NCBI RefSeq assembly: GCF_039614715.1
Contig: NZ_CP154857.1
Coordinates: 434,001-498,000, forward strand
DNA: 64,000 nucleotides
DNA from: Microbacterium sp. AZCO
GTDB taxonomy: Bacteria; Actinomycetota; Actinomycetes; Actinomycetales; Microbacteriaceae
Direction of reading: 5' to 3'
Positions 17,003 through 26,611 of this stretch are shown piece by piece. Each line of letters starts with the position of its first letter. The stretch's first letter is position 1. The notes under the pieces were generated by a model. That model worked only from the letters and a program-made list of their open reading frames with translations. It was not told the DNA's origin and searched no databases. The position numbers and the translations under genes were made by a program.

Positions 17003-18396
17003 CCGATCGCCGCACCTTCCGCTGGGCGACCACGGGGGCTCGCGTGCTCTCCGGCACCCTCGTCGCGGCCGCTTTCGTCGTCGCGGTCGTCACCGCCGTC
17101 GCCCTGCCGTGGCCGACGCTCGCCCGCGAACCCGTCCAGGTCACCGCGACGCCGGCGCCGGAGGCGAGCGTGCTCACGTGCGCGGGATCCCTCCTCGCCC
17201 TCGGCCGCGACGCGGCGGCCGCCGACGCGGTGACCGCGGCGGCGCCGCAGGTGCTCACGGCGGGCGTCCGCGAGGGGTCGCCGCCACCGTCCGAGTCGAC
17301 GCTCACGAGCGACGTCGCGGATTCCGTCGCCTCGGTCTTCGTCGCCGAGCCGCAGGGGCGCACGCGCACTGATGTCGCGGCATCCGGATCCGTCACCATC
17401 GCCGACGAGGACCTCTCCGGGTTCGCCGCCTCCGCCTGCCGCCCGCCGCTCATGGAGTCGTGGCTCGTCGGCGGGTCCACGTCCACCGGCTCGTCGGGCA
17501 TCGTCGTGATCGGAAACCCCGGCGTCGTCGCGGCGACCGTCGAGCTCACGGTGTACGGCACGAACGGTCCCGTCGTGCCGCCGGGCGGACAGCTCGTCGT
17601 GGCGGCGGGCGCCCAGCGCGTCGTGACGCTCGCGGGACTCGCCCTCGGCGAGGACAGCCCCGTCATCCGCGTCTCCGCGACGGGGGCGCCGGTCACGGCC
17701 TCGCTGCAGGCGAGCATCACGCGCACCCTCGTGCCGGGCGGCGTGGATCAGATCGGCGCGATCCAGGCTCCCGAACCGCACCTCTACATCCCGGGCGTGT
17801 CGGTCGTCGACACGGGGGGAGGGGGAGCGGATGCCTCGACGGCGCTGCGTCTCCTCTCGCCGTCGTCCGACACGACCGCGACGGTCACGGTGACCCCGAC
17901 CGGTCAGCCCGATCCCGGTCAGCCGCTGAGCGTCACGCTCGCCGCGGGCAAGCCGCTCGATCTCGATCTCGGCGGTCTCACGCCGCGCGAGTACACCGTG
18001 CGCGTGGATGCCGCGGCACCCGTGCTCGGCGCGGTGTGGCAGACCACGGGGTTCGACGAGGGCGCCGACTTCGCCTGGTACACGCCCGCGCCCGGGATCA
18101 CCGTGCCGAGCCTCTTCGCGACGCCCGCCGGACCCTCGCCGGCCGTGACGGTCGTCAACCCCACGGACAAGGACGTCTCGGTGGCGGTCGACGCCGTCGA
18201 CGGGTCCAGCTCGACGACGGTGACGATCCCCGCCGAGCGCTCCGCCCGCTTCAGCCTGCGCTCGCGCACCGTCTACGCCCTGGAGGCCGACGGGGCGGTG
18301 CGGGCGGGAGTCTCGCTCACGGGCGTCGGCGCGCTCGCCGGCTATCCCGTGTGGTCCGCGGACACGGCGGCGGAGCCGATCGTCGTCTACCCCTAG
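16999..18396 (+). CDS. DUF5719-family secreted or anchored protein
   Basis: A 465-residue protein with one N-terminal hydrophobic segment (about residues 14-38, signal anchor), then a long exported part rich in Ser, Thr, Val and Ala with beta-repeat character (for example SGIVVIGNPGVVAATVELTVYG and AVTVVNPTDKDVSVAVDAVD). Two immunoglobulin-like beta domains are plausible. No catalytic motif is visible. Conserved association with the membrane glycosyltransferase just upstream suggests an envelope-assembly role, but the function is unknown. The ATG at 16999 overlaps the upstream stop. Confidence 0.75.
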   Translation: MTDRRTFRWATTGARVLSGTLVAAAFVVAVVTAVALPWPTLAREPVQVTATPAPEASVLTCAGSLLALGRDAAAADAVTAAAPQVLTAGVREGSPPPSESTLTSDVADSVASVFVAEPQGRTRTDVAASGSVTIADEDLSGFAASACRPPLMESWLVGGSTSTGSSGIVVIGNPGVVAATVELTVYGTNGPVVPPGGQLVVAAGAQRVVTLAGLALGEDSPVIRVSATGAPVTASLQASITRTLVPGGVDQIGAIQAPEPHLYIPGVSVVDTGGGGADASTALRLLSPSSDTTATVTVTPTGQPDPGQPLSVTLAAGKPLDLDLGGLTPREYTVRVDAAAPVLGAVWQTTGFDEGADFAWYTPAPGITVPSLFATPAGPSPAVTVVNPTDKDVSVAVDAVDGSSSTTVTIPAERSARFSLRSRTVYALEADGAVRAGVSLTGVGALAGYPVWSADTAAEPIVVYP

Positions 18397-18400
18397 AAGC

Positions 18401-18419
18401 CCCGGCCACACCGGCCGGG
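18401..18419. terminator. Short hairpin between convergent genes
   Basis: CCCGGCC (18401-18407) pairs with GGCCGGG (18413-18419) across a 5-base loop. It lies in the 67-bp gap between the DUF5719 gene and the convergent zincin-like gene and could terminate either. Confidence 0.45.
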
Positions 18420-18470
18420 CGCCTCAGACGCCGGTCCGGCGCCTCAGAGGCTCGTCGGGCGTCTCAGAAG
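18418..18470. repeat. Three 20-bp-phased GGCGCCTCAGA repeats
   Basis: GCCTCAGA occurs at 18421 and 18441, with a GTCTCAGA variant at 18461, giving three units exactly 20 bp apart. The third unit runs into the stop codon of the convergent gene, so the end of that coding region may have arisen by local duplication. Confidence 0.7.
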
Positions 18471-18904
18471 TACCGGAAGCGCTCCGGCCCCAGGTCCCAC
18501 GGGTCGCGGTCGAGGTACTCGGCAGCGGCGCGGAAGACGGCGCCCTCGATCATCATGCGGCGGTGCGCATCGTCGTTGCGGTGCAGGTGACTCAGCCGCT
18601 CGATCGGGAGGCGGTAGAGGATGATTCGCTTCTCCTGCGAAAGCACGTGCCATCGGGGGATGCCGTCCTCGTCGGTGGCGGCGGGCATGTCGGCGATCTC
18701 GAAGCTGACGTCGCGCAGCTCCTCCCACGCCGAACGCAGGAACTCCGCCGTCGTGCCCACCGCGAGATCGAAGCGGTCGACGCGCGTATCGAGCGGGGGG
18801 AGAGGCGGCCTGACGACGGGGCTGCGGCCCTCTCGGCCGTGCCGTCCGTGCCGCGCCGGGCGCCGGGCCCTGCGCGCAGCCTCCCTCGACCTCCGCCACG
18901 CCAT
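18464..18904 (-). CDS. Zincin-like metallopeptidase-family protein (Rv3259 type), probably inactive
   Basis: A 146-residue protein with a basic N-terminal tail (RRSREAARRARRPARHGR), then a compact domain containing RFDLAVGTTAEFLRSAWEEL, IILYRLPIERLSH and MMIEGAVFRAAAEYLDRDPW. It corresponds to the small protein encoded near whiB2 and DUF3499 in other actinobacteria and often named a metallopeptidase. The helix that holds HExxH in active relatives reads EGAVFRAA here, so zinc binding and peptidase activity look lost. Likely role unknown. Confidence 0.72.
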   Translation of the reverse strand: MAWRRSREAARRARRPARHGRHGREGRSPVVRPPLPPLDTRVDRFDLAVGTTAEFLRSAWEELRDVSFEIADMPAATDEDGIPRWHVLSQEKRIILYRLPIERLSHLHRNDDAHRRMMIEGAVFRAAAEYLDRDPWDLGPERFRYF

Positions 18905-18991
18905 GCGTCCATCCTAGGGACGGCCGGGACGGGTCAGACCGTTTGCCGTGGGCGGCGGCGCGGCATCCCGAATCGTGTCGGAGGGCGGCAC

Positions 18992-18997
18992 TAGGGT
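18992..18997 (+). promoter_or_regulatory. -10 element before the DUF3499 gene
   Basis: TAGGGT followed by eight bases and the ATG at 19006. No Shine-Dalgarno sequence is visible, so leaderless initiation is likely. Confidence 0.4.
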
Positions 18998-19005
18998 CGA
19001 CACCG

Positions 19006-19212
19006 ATGCGCGACAGACTCTGCTCCAAGGTGGGATGCGCCCGCGAGGCGGTGTCGACCCTCACGTACGACTACGGCGACCAGATGGCCGCGGTCGGGCC
19101 GCTCGGCGCCGACGGCGACCCGCACGCACACGACCTGTGCGCGATCCACACCGATCGGCTCTCCGTGCCGAAGGGCTGGGTCGTCGTGCGGCACGAGACG
19201 CTTCGGGTCTGA
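19006..19212 (+). CDS. DUF3499 small zinc-binding protein
   Basis: A 68-residue protein. Two Cys pairs are evident: C6 and C11 in [12 protein letters not shown], and C with H in [11 protein letters not shown], likely ligands of one zinc ion. The YDYGD segment and closing PKGWVV are typical of the DUF3499 family found between the zincin-like gene and ahcY or phosphomannomutase in actinobacteria. Function unknown. ATG 19006 is chosen over a longer frame from 18943 because a TAGGGT hexamer stands eight bases before it. Confidence 0.85.
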   Translation: MRDRLCSKVGCAREAVSTLTYDYGDQMAAVGPLGADGDPHAHDLCAIHTDRLSVPKGWVVVRHETLRV

Positions 19213-19253
19213 CACCCGCCGGACTCCCGGCATCGCCATGGGAGAATGGGCGG

Positions 19254-20762
19254 ATGCCGACCTCCACGCCTGCCGCCACGTCCGCCGCGCCCGTCGCGGA
19301 GCGTCCGCCGGTCTCCGAGCCCGCCGGAGGGTTCGACGTCGCCGACCTCTCGCTCGCTGAGGCGGGACGACACCAGATCCGCCTCGCCGAGAACGAGATG
19401 CCGGGCCTCATGGCGCTCCGCGAGGAGTTCGGCCCGACGCAGCCGCTCGCGGGCGCGCGCATCGCGGGTTCGCTGCACATGACGGTGCAGACGGCCGTGC
19501 TCATCGAGACTCTCGTCGCGCTCGGCGCGCAGGTGCGCTGGGCCAGCTGCAACATCTTCTCGACGCAGGACGAGGCGGCCGCGGCGATCGCCGTCGGCCC
19601 GACCGGCACCGCCGAATCGCCCGCGGGCGTCCCGGTCTTCGCCTGGAAGGGCGAGACCCTCGAGGAGTACTGGCGCTGCACCGACCGGATCTTCGACTGG
19701 TCGGCCGAAGGCTTCGACGGCCCCAACCTCATCCTCGACGACGGCGGCGACGCGACCCTGCTCGTGCACAAGGGCGTCGAGTTCGAGAAGGCCGGTCAGG
19801 TTCCGGATGCCGAGGCCGGCGCGTCGGAGGAGTACCGCATCATCCTCGACACGCTGCGCGCGAGCGTCGCGCGCGACCCGCAGCGCTTCACGCGGATCGC
19901 CGCGGAGCTCATCGGAGTCACCGAGGAGACGACGACCGGCGTCCACCGCCTGTACGAGCTCGCGGCCTCCGACCAGCTGCTGTTCCCCGCGATCAACGTC
20001 AACGACTCCGTCACCAAGTCGAAGTTCGACAACACCTACGGCATCCGCCACTCGCTGCCCGACGGCATCAACCGCGCGACCGACGTGCTCATCGGCGGCA
20101 AGGTCGCGTTCGTCGCGGGCTACGGCGACGTCGGCAAGGGCTCGGCCGAGGCCCTGCGCGGCCAGGGCGCGCGGGTCATCGTCGGCGAGGTCGACCCCAT
20201 CTGCGCGCTCCAGGCCGCGATGGACGGCTTCCAGGTCGCGCGCCTCGACGACGTGATCGACCAGGTCGACCTCGTCATCACCGGCACGGGCAACACTCGG
20301 GTCGTGACGCCGGAGCACATCCTCGGTCTCAAGCACCTCGCGATCGTCGGCAACGTCGGCCACTTCGACGACGAGATCGACATGGCGGGCCTCGCCGCGA
20401 TCCCGGGTGTGGAGAAGATCGAGATCAAGCCCCAGGTGCACGAGTGGCGTCTGCCGAACGGCCGCAGCGTCCTGGTCCTCTCCGAGGGGCGCCTCATGAA
20501 CCTCGGCAACGCCACGGGGCATCCCTCCTTCGTCATGAGCGCGTCGTTCTCCAACCAGGTGCTTGCACAGCTCGAGCTCTACACGAAGCGCGAGGACTAC
20601 CCGATCGGCGTCTACACCCTGCCGAAGTCGCTCGACGAGAAGGTCGCGCGCCTGCACCTCGCCGCGCTCGGCGTGCAGCTCACCACCCTCACCGACGAGC
20701 AGTCGGCGTACCTCGGCATCCCCGTCGAGGGCCCGTACAAGCTCGACCACTACCGCTACTGA
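19254..20762 (+). CDS. ahcY: Adenosylhomocysteinase (SAH hydrolase)
   Basis: A 502-residue cytoplasmic enzyme splitting S-adenosylhomocysteine to adenosine and homocysteine, removing the inhibitor of methyltransferases. Visible motifs: [13 protein letters not shown], the substrate-site [10 protein letters not shown], the NAD-binding [10 protein letters not shown] and the C-terminal LDHYRY found at the end of nearly all family members. The length includes the insertion common in actinobacterial enzymes. The first 30 residues are Ala/Pro rich and probably disordered. Start at 19254 is six bases after a GAGAAT hexamer; GGAG overlaps it, so leaderless or leadered starts are both possible. Confidence 0.96.
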   Translation: MPTSTPAATSAAPVAERPPVSEPAGGFDVADLSLAEAGRHQIRLAENEMPGLMALREEFGPTQPLAGARIAGSLHMTVQTAVLIETLVALGAQVRWASCNIFSTQDEAAAAIAVGPTGTAESPAGVPVFAWKGETLEEYWRCTDRIFDWSAEGFDGPNLILDDGGDATLLVHKGVEFEKAGQVPDAEAGASEEYRIILDTLRASVARDPQRFTRIAAELIGVTEETTTGVHRLYELAASDQLLFPAINVNDSVTKSKFDNTYGIRHSLPDGINRATDVLIGGKVAFVAGYGDVGKGSAEALRGQGARVIVGEVDPICALQAAMDGFQVARLDDVIDQVDLVITGTGNTRVVTPEHILGLKHLAIVGNVGHFDDEIDMAGLAAIPGVEKIEIKPQVHEWRLPNGRSVLVLSEGRLMNLGNATGHPSFVMSASFSNQVLAQLELYTKREDYPIGVYTLPKSLDEKVARLHLAALGVQLTTLTDEQSAYLGIPVEGPYKLDHYRY

Positions 20763-20788
20763 GGTCGCAGCCCTTCGACCCGGCGGAA

Positions 20789-20870
20789 CGCGAACCCACA
20801 CTTCTTTCCCGAACCCACGCTCGGCGCACGCACGCCGCGTGTGGGTTCGTGCGGGGAATGTGGGTTCGCG
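20789..20870. repeat. Nested inverted repeats built from CGAACCCAC
   Basis: Outer arms CGCGAACCCACA (20789-20800) and TGTGGGTTCGCG (20859-20870) pair over 12 bp. Inner arms CGAACCCAC (20810-20818) and GTGGGTTCG (20841-20849) pair over 9 bp. All four arms carry the same word, so either arm on one side can pair with either arm on the other. Situated between the convergent ahcY and RDD genes, it may be a bidirectional terminator or a REP-like palindromic repeat. Confidence 0.8.
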
Positions 20871-20885
20871 GCGCGTGAGCCTGCG

Positions 20886-21734
20886 TCAGCGCTGGGGGAA
20901 GCCCCGCGGCGCGCCGGACACCCCGGTCGTGAGCGAGGCGACACGCTGCGCCTCGAGGCCCAGCGCGCGCAGCTCCCGGTCGCGGCGCACGGCGACGACG
21001 GCGCGCAGCATCGTCTCGGGGTCGACGGCCGGTACGGGCGATACGAAGGCGCGCACTTCAGAGGCGAGGGATGCCGCGGTCCGCAGTCGCGCGGACGGCT
21101 CGAGTCCGTCGGCGTGCGACACGAACTGCGCCGTGCGGCGCGCGAGGCGGTCGGGGAGGCGTCCCACGTCGGCGATGGCGGCCCAGTGCAGCAGCTGCGG
21201 CGGGACGCCGGGCGCCGCGGCGGGGAGGGCCGGCGTGCGGGTGCGCTCGGAGTAGGTGCCGGCCATGAGGTCGCCGAGCCGCTGCGATCGGGGCGTGAAG
21301 GCCCCCACGACGGCAGCGACCGCGCCCGCCGTGAACCAGATCTCGAACACGCCCACGAGCGCGCGCACGAACGACTGGCGGAAGCCCGACGCGCCGCCGT
21401 CGGCGCGCACGATGCGCCCGCCGACGGCGAGCTTGCCGAGGCTGCGGCCGCGGGTCGCGGTCTCGACGACCGTCGGCAGCACGACCGTGACGGTGACGAG
21501 CGCCACGATCGTGATGATCGGCAGGGCTGCGGCATCCACGATCCCCTGGCCGATGAGCCACGACGAGACGAGTGCGAACAGGATGAAGAGGGCGATCGCG
21601 ATCGCGACGTCGATGATGCAGCCCAGAGCGCGCAGGAAGTAGCCGATCGGCTGCACGTCCAGCGCGACGGCCTCGCCCGTGAGGATCTCGTCCTGACGGA
21701 TGTCGACGACCGTCGGGGCGGGTGCATCGGCCAT
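20886..21734 (-). CDS. RDD-family membrane protein
   Basis: A 282-residue protein. The RDD domain occupies about residues 20-150: VQPIGYFLRALGCIIDVAIA, two to three helices, then GRSLGKLAVGGRIVRADGG. A cytoplasmic C-terminal half with little hydrophobicity follows. RDD proteins are small membrane proteins often next to SpoIIM-like genes, as here; their transport role is poorly known. It is divergent from the SpoIIM-like gene with only 16 bp between start codons. Confidence 0.85.
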   Translation of the reverse strand: MADAPAPTVVDIRQDEILTGEAVALDVQPIGYFLRALGCIIDVAIAIALFILFALVSSWLIGQGIVDAAALPIITIVALVTVTVVLPTVVETATRGRSLGKLAVGGRIVRADGGASGFRQSFVRALVGVFEIWFTAGAVAAVVGAFTPRSQRLGDLMAGTYSERTRTPALPAAAPGVPPQLLHWAAIADVGRLPDRLARRTAQFVSHADGLEPSARLRTAASLASEVRAFVSPVPAVDPETMLRAVVAVRRDRELRALGLEAQRVASLTTGVSGAPRGFPQR

Positions 21735-21737
21735 GCG

Positions 21738-21746
21738 TAGAGTATG
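21738..21746. promoter_or_regulatory. Overlapping divergent -10 elements (RDD / SpoIIM-like)
   Basis: TAGAGT (21738-21743, plus strand) is seven bases before the ATG at 21751; CATACT (21741-21746, minus strand) is six bases before the ATG at 21734. The two hexamers share three base pairs, so only one direction can be initiated at a time. Both genes would be leaderless. Confidence 0.5.
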
Positions 21747-21750
21747 GCAA

Positions 21751-22746
21751 ATGGACCTCGACGCCCTCAGCGCAGCCAGGCGCGCGGAGTGGGACCGGCT
21801 CGACGAGCTGAGCCGCTCCCGGTCGCTGTCGGGCGCCGAGGTCGACGAGCTCGTGACGCGCTACCGCGCGGCATCCGCCGATCTGGCCGACATCAAGACC
21901 TCCGCGGGCCGCACCCCGCAGGGCGACCACGTCTCGACGATGCTCGCGCGGGCGCGGCTGCGGCTGACGGGCGGACAGGAGAACGCGCTGCGCCAGATCC
22001 CGCGCTTCTTCGCCCTGCAGCTCCCCGCGGCGCTGTACCGCGTGCGCTGGACCGTGCTCGTCATCGCGGTGTCGTTCGTCGCCGTGGTCGCCGTCGTCGC
22101 GTTCTGGGTCTCGGGAGATCCTGCGCTGATCGCCACGCTCGGCAGCGACGCCCAGCTGTCGTACTACGCCGAGCACCAGTTCACCGAGTACTACAGCGAG
22201 AACCCGGCCGCCGTGTTCGCCGGCACCGTGTGGACCAACAACGCGTGGATCGCCGCGCAGTGCGTGCTCTTCGGCATCACGGGCATCTGGCCCCTCATGG
22301 TGCTCGTGCAGAACGCGGTCGGCGTCGGCATCGCGGCGGCCGTCATGATCGCGTTCGGGCGGGGCGACGTCTTCCTGCTGTTCATCCTTCCGCACGGGAT
22401 GCTCGAGATGACCAGCATCTTCGTCGCCGGTGCGGCCGGGCTGCACATCTTCTGGGCGTGGGTCGCGCCGGGACGCCGGTCGCGCGGGGAGTCGCTCGCG
22501 GCGGCGGGGCGCTCGCTCGCGACGATCGCGATCGGGCTCATCATCGCGCTCGCCGTCTCGGGCGCGATCGAGGGGTTCGTCACGGCTCAGCCCTGGCCGT
22601 GGCCGATCAAGATCGGCATCGGCGCGGCGGCGCTCGCCGCGTTCCTGGTCTACATGCTCGTCGTCGGCCGACGCGCACATCGCCTCGGCGAGACGGGTGA
22701 CCTGACGGAGTTCGAGACCGGCACGCCGACGCTCGTGGCGGGCTGA
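21751..22746 (+). CDS. Stage II sporulation protein M-like membrane protein
   Basis: A 331-residue protein starting MDLDALSAARR. A cytoplasmic alpha-helical N-terminal region of about 90 residues is followed by five to six helices; the block ENPAAVFAGTVWTNNAWIAAQ and the FILPHGMLEM segment are characteristic of SpoIIM-type proteins. In non-sporulating actinobacteria this family pairs with RDD proteins in an envelope role that is not defined. The start is set by the -10 hexamer immediately upstream. Confidence 0.85.
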   Translation: MDLDALSAARRAEWDRLDELSRSRSLSGAEVDELVTRYRAASADLADIKTSAGRTPQGDHVSTMLARARLRLTGGQENALRQIPRFFALQLPAALYRVRWTVLVIAVSFVAVVAVVAFWVSGDPALIATLGSDAQLSYYAEHQFTEYYSENPAAVFAGTVWTNNAWIAAQCVLFGITGIWPLMVLVQNAVGVGIAAAVMIAFGRGDVFLLFILPHGMLEMTSIFVAGAAGLHIFWAWVAPGRRSRGESLAAAGRSLATIAIGLIIALAVSGAIEGFVTAQPWPWPIKIGIGAAALAAFLVYMLVVGRRAHRLGETGDLTEFETGTPTLVAG

Positions 22747-22767
22747 GCGCAGCATCCACTTTTTTGA

Positions 22768-22790
22768 GTTGTTCAAAACAACGCTAGACT
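22768..22790 (+). promoter_or_regulatory. furA promoter with Fur-type inverted repeat
   Basis: GTTGTT-CAA-AACAAC (22768-22782) is a perfect 6-3-6 inverted repeat in an AT-rich patch, directly followed by the -10 hexamer TAGACT (22785-22790). The ATG at 22797 is six bases further, so the mRNA is probably leaderless. The position suits autorepression by the Fur protein, as described for mycobacterial furA-katG. Confidence 0.65.
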
Positions 22791-22796
22791 GAGGGC

Positions 22797-23231
22797 ATGA
22801 CCTCGCCGGCACCTCTCGACGCGGCCGAGCGCATCCGGGCCGCGGGGCTGCGAGTCACGGATTCCCGCCGCGCCGTCATCGAGGCCCTCGACGCGCGGGC
22901 CCACGCGAGCGCCGAGGAGCTGTTCGCCGTCGTCGCGCAGTCCGTGCCGAGCACGAGCCTGCAGTCCGTCTACAACGCCCTCACCGACTTCGTGGATGCG
23001 GGACTCGTGCGCCGGATCGAGCCCGCGGGCCGTCCCGGCCTCTTCGAGCTGCGCGTCGACGACAATCACCACCACCTCGTGTGCTCCGTGTGCGGGGAGG
23101 TGCAGGACGTCGACTGCGTCGTCGGCGCTCCTCCCTGCCTCATGCCGGGCGACACGCACGGGTTCACGGTGCAGGTCGCCGAGGTCACCTTCTGGGGCGT
23201 CTGCGCATCGTGCGCGGCATCCCGGTCCTGA
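22797..23231 (+). CDS. furA: Fur-family peroxide/iron regulator (FurA-like)
   Basis: A 144-residue Fur protein: winged-helix DNA-binding half with RAAGLRVTDSRRAVIEAL and STSLQSVYNALTDF, then a dimerisation half with DDNHHHLVCSVCGEVQDVD holding the metal-binding His/Cys ligands and a second CxxC (WGVCASCAA). The CxxC pairs suggest a structural zinc site. The position 42 bp ahead of katG is the standard furA-katG pair, so this is probably the peroxide-responsive repressor of katG and itself. Confidence 0.9.
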   Translation: MTSPAPLDAAERIRAAGLRVTDSRRAVIEALDARAHASAEELFAVVAQSVPSTSLQSVYNALTDFVDAGLVRRIEPAGRPGLFELRVDDNHHHLVCSVCGEVQDVDCVVGAPPCLMPGDTHGFTVQVAEVTFWGVCASCAASRS

Positions 23232-25541
<2,310 letters not shown>

Positions 25542-25551
25542 CCCATCATGA

Positions 25552-25586
25552 GAAGAGCCCCCGGCGCCGCGCGCCGGGGGCTCTTC
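25552..25586. terminator. Strong bidirectional terminator between katG and aquaporin
   Basis: A 16-bp perfect stem (25552-25567 with 25571-25586) and 3-base loop, bounded by AAGA and TCTT, which gives short U-runs in both directions. It ends both convergent genes. Confidence 0.88.
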
Positions 25587-25596
25587 GTCGTGGGGA

Positions 25597-26457
25597 TCAG
25601 GCCTTGCGGGTGCCGTCGAACAGCGCCCGGTAGGCGAAGCCCGCGACGAGCGCTCCGAGGATCGGGAACACGATGAACACCCACAGCTGCGCGAGCGCGG
25701 TGCCACCGCCGTAGACGGCCGTCGCGATCGAACGCGCCGGGTTGACCGACGTGTTGTCGATCGGGATCGTCGCCAGGTGGATGAGCGTCAGCGTGAGACC
25801 GATCACGAGGCCGGCGAACGCCGGGTTGCCGCGCGTCGAGTGGGTCACGCCGAGGATCACGATGACGAAGAGCGCCGTGAAGAGCGTCTCGACGACGATG
25901 GCGCTGCCGAGGCCGAAGCCCCCGGGGGAGGCGGAGCCGAAGCCGTTGCTCGCGAAGCCGCCGTCCTGCGCCTTGCTGAGCCAGTTGTCGGGTCCGAAGA
26001 GCCCGATCAGCACGATGAGCGTCGTCGCGACGAGACCACCGATGACCTGGGCGATGATGTAGCCCACGACACCGCGCCACGGGAAGCGCCCGGCCGCGGC
26101 GAGGCCGAGCGTCACGGCCGGGTTGAAGTGGCCGCCCGAGATGGGGCCGAACGCGTACGCGCCGCCCACGACAGTGAGGCCGACGGCGAGCGAGACGCCG
26201 AGGAAGCCCACGCCGAGCGACGTGCCGTTGTCGCTCGCGCCGAAGTTGGCGGCGAACAGCGCCGTGCTGATGACACCCAGCACGAGGAGGAACGTGCCGA
26301 ACGCCTCCGCCGTGAGGGTCGCGGCCGTCGACGGGGCCGTGGGCGTGTGGATGAGGGGCGTCGGCGGCACGGGCACATCCGGCTTCGGATCGGCCGACGA
26401 CGGCGTGTGGTCGAGAGGAGTCGGCGTGACCGGCTCGTCGGGTCGCGGATCGCTCAT
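25597..26457 (-). CDS. Aquaporin / MIP-family channel with Pro-rich N-terminus
   Basis: A 286-residue channel with six helices. The two pore half-helices carry GGHFNPAVTLG and SVNPARSIATAV, the paired NPA motifs. A His rather than a Gly-rich loop near the first NPA suggests a water-selective AqpZ-like pore rather than a glycerol facilitator, tentatively. The first 45 or so residues are Pro/Thr rich with a repeated PTPLxHTP unit, which is not part of the fold. A leader of about 45 bases contains a small GGCGG hairpin and a GGAG ribosome site. Confidence 0.88.
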   Translation of the reverse strand: MSDPRPDEPVTPTPLDHTPSSADPKPDVPVPPTPLIHTPTAPSTAATLTAEAFGTFLLVLGVISTALFAANFGASDNGTSLGVGFLGVSLAVGLTVVGGAYAFGPISGGHFNPAVTLGLAAAGRFPWRGVVGYIIAQVIGGLVATTLIVLIGLFGPDNWLSKAQDGGFASNGFGSASPGGFGLGSAIVVETLFTALFVIVILGVTHSTRGNPAFAGLVIGLTLTLIHLATIPIDNTSVNPARSIATAVYGGGTALAQLWVFIVFPILGALVAGFAYRALFDGTRKA

Positions 26458-26505
26458 GGCGTGTTCTCCTTCGCTCGCAGGCGGCAGAACCGCCGCCCGG
26501 CCGAG

Positions 26506-26511
26506 AGCCTA
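26506..26511 (-). promoter_or_regulatory. -10 element of the aquaporin gene
   Basis: TAGGCT on the minus strand about 48 bases before the ATG at 26457. The 154-bp gap between the aquaporin start and the end of the DUF58 gene holds nothing else recognisable except a small GGCGG hairpin in the leader. Confidence 0.4.
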
Positions 26512-26611
26512 GAGCATGTTCAGCGAACTCACAGAGAAGCGGGTCGGACCGTCGGACATCCGGTGTCACAGGCGCCGTCGCCGAGCGTGGGCGAGGCGGG
26601 CGAGGCGCGCG

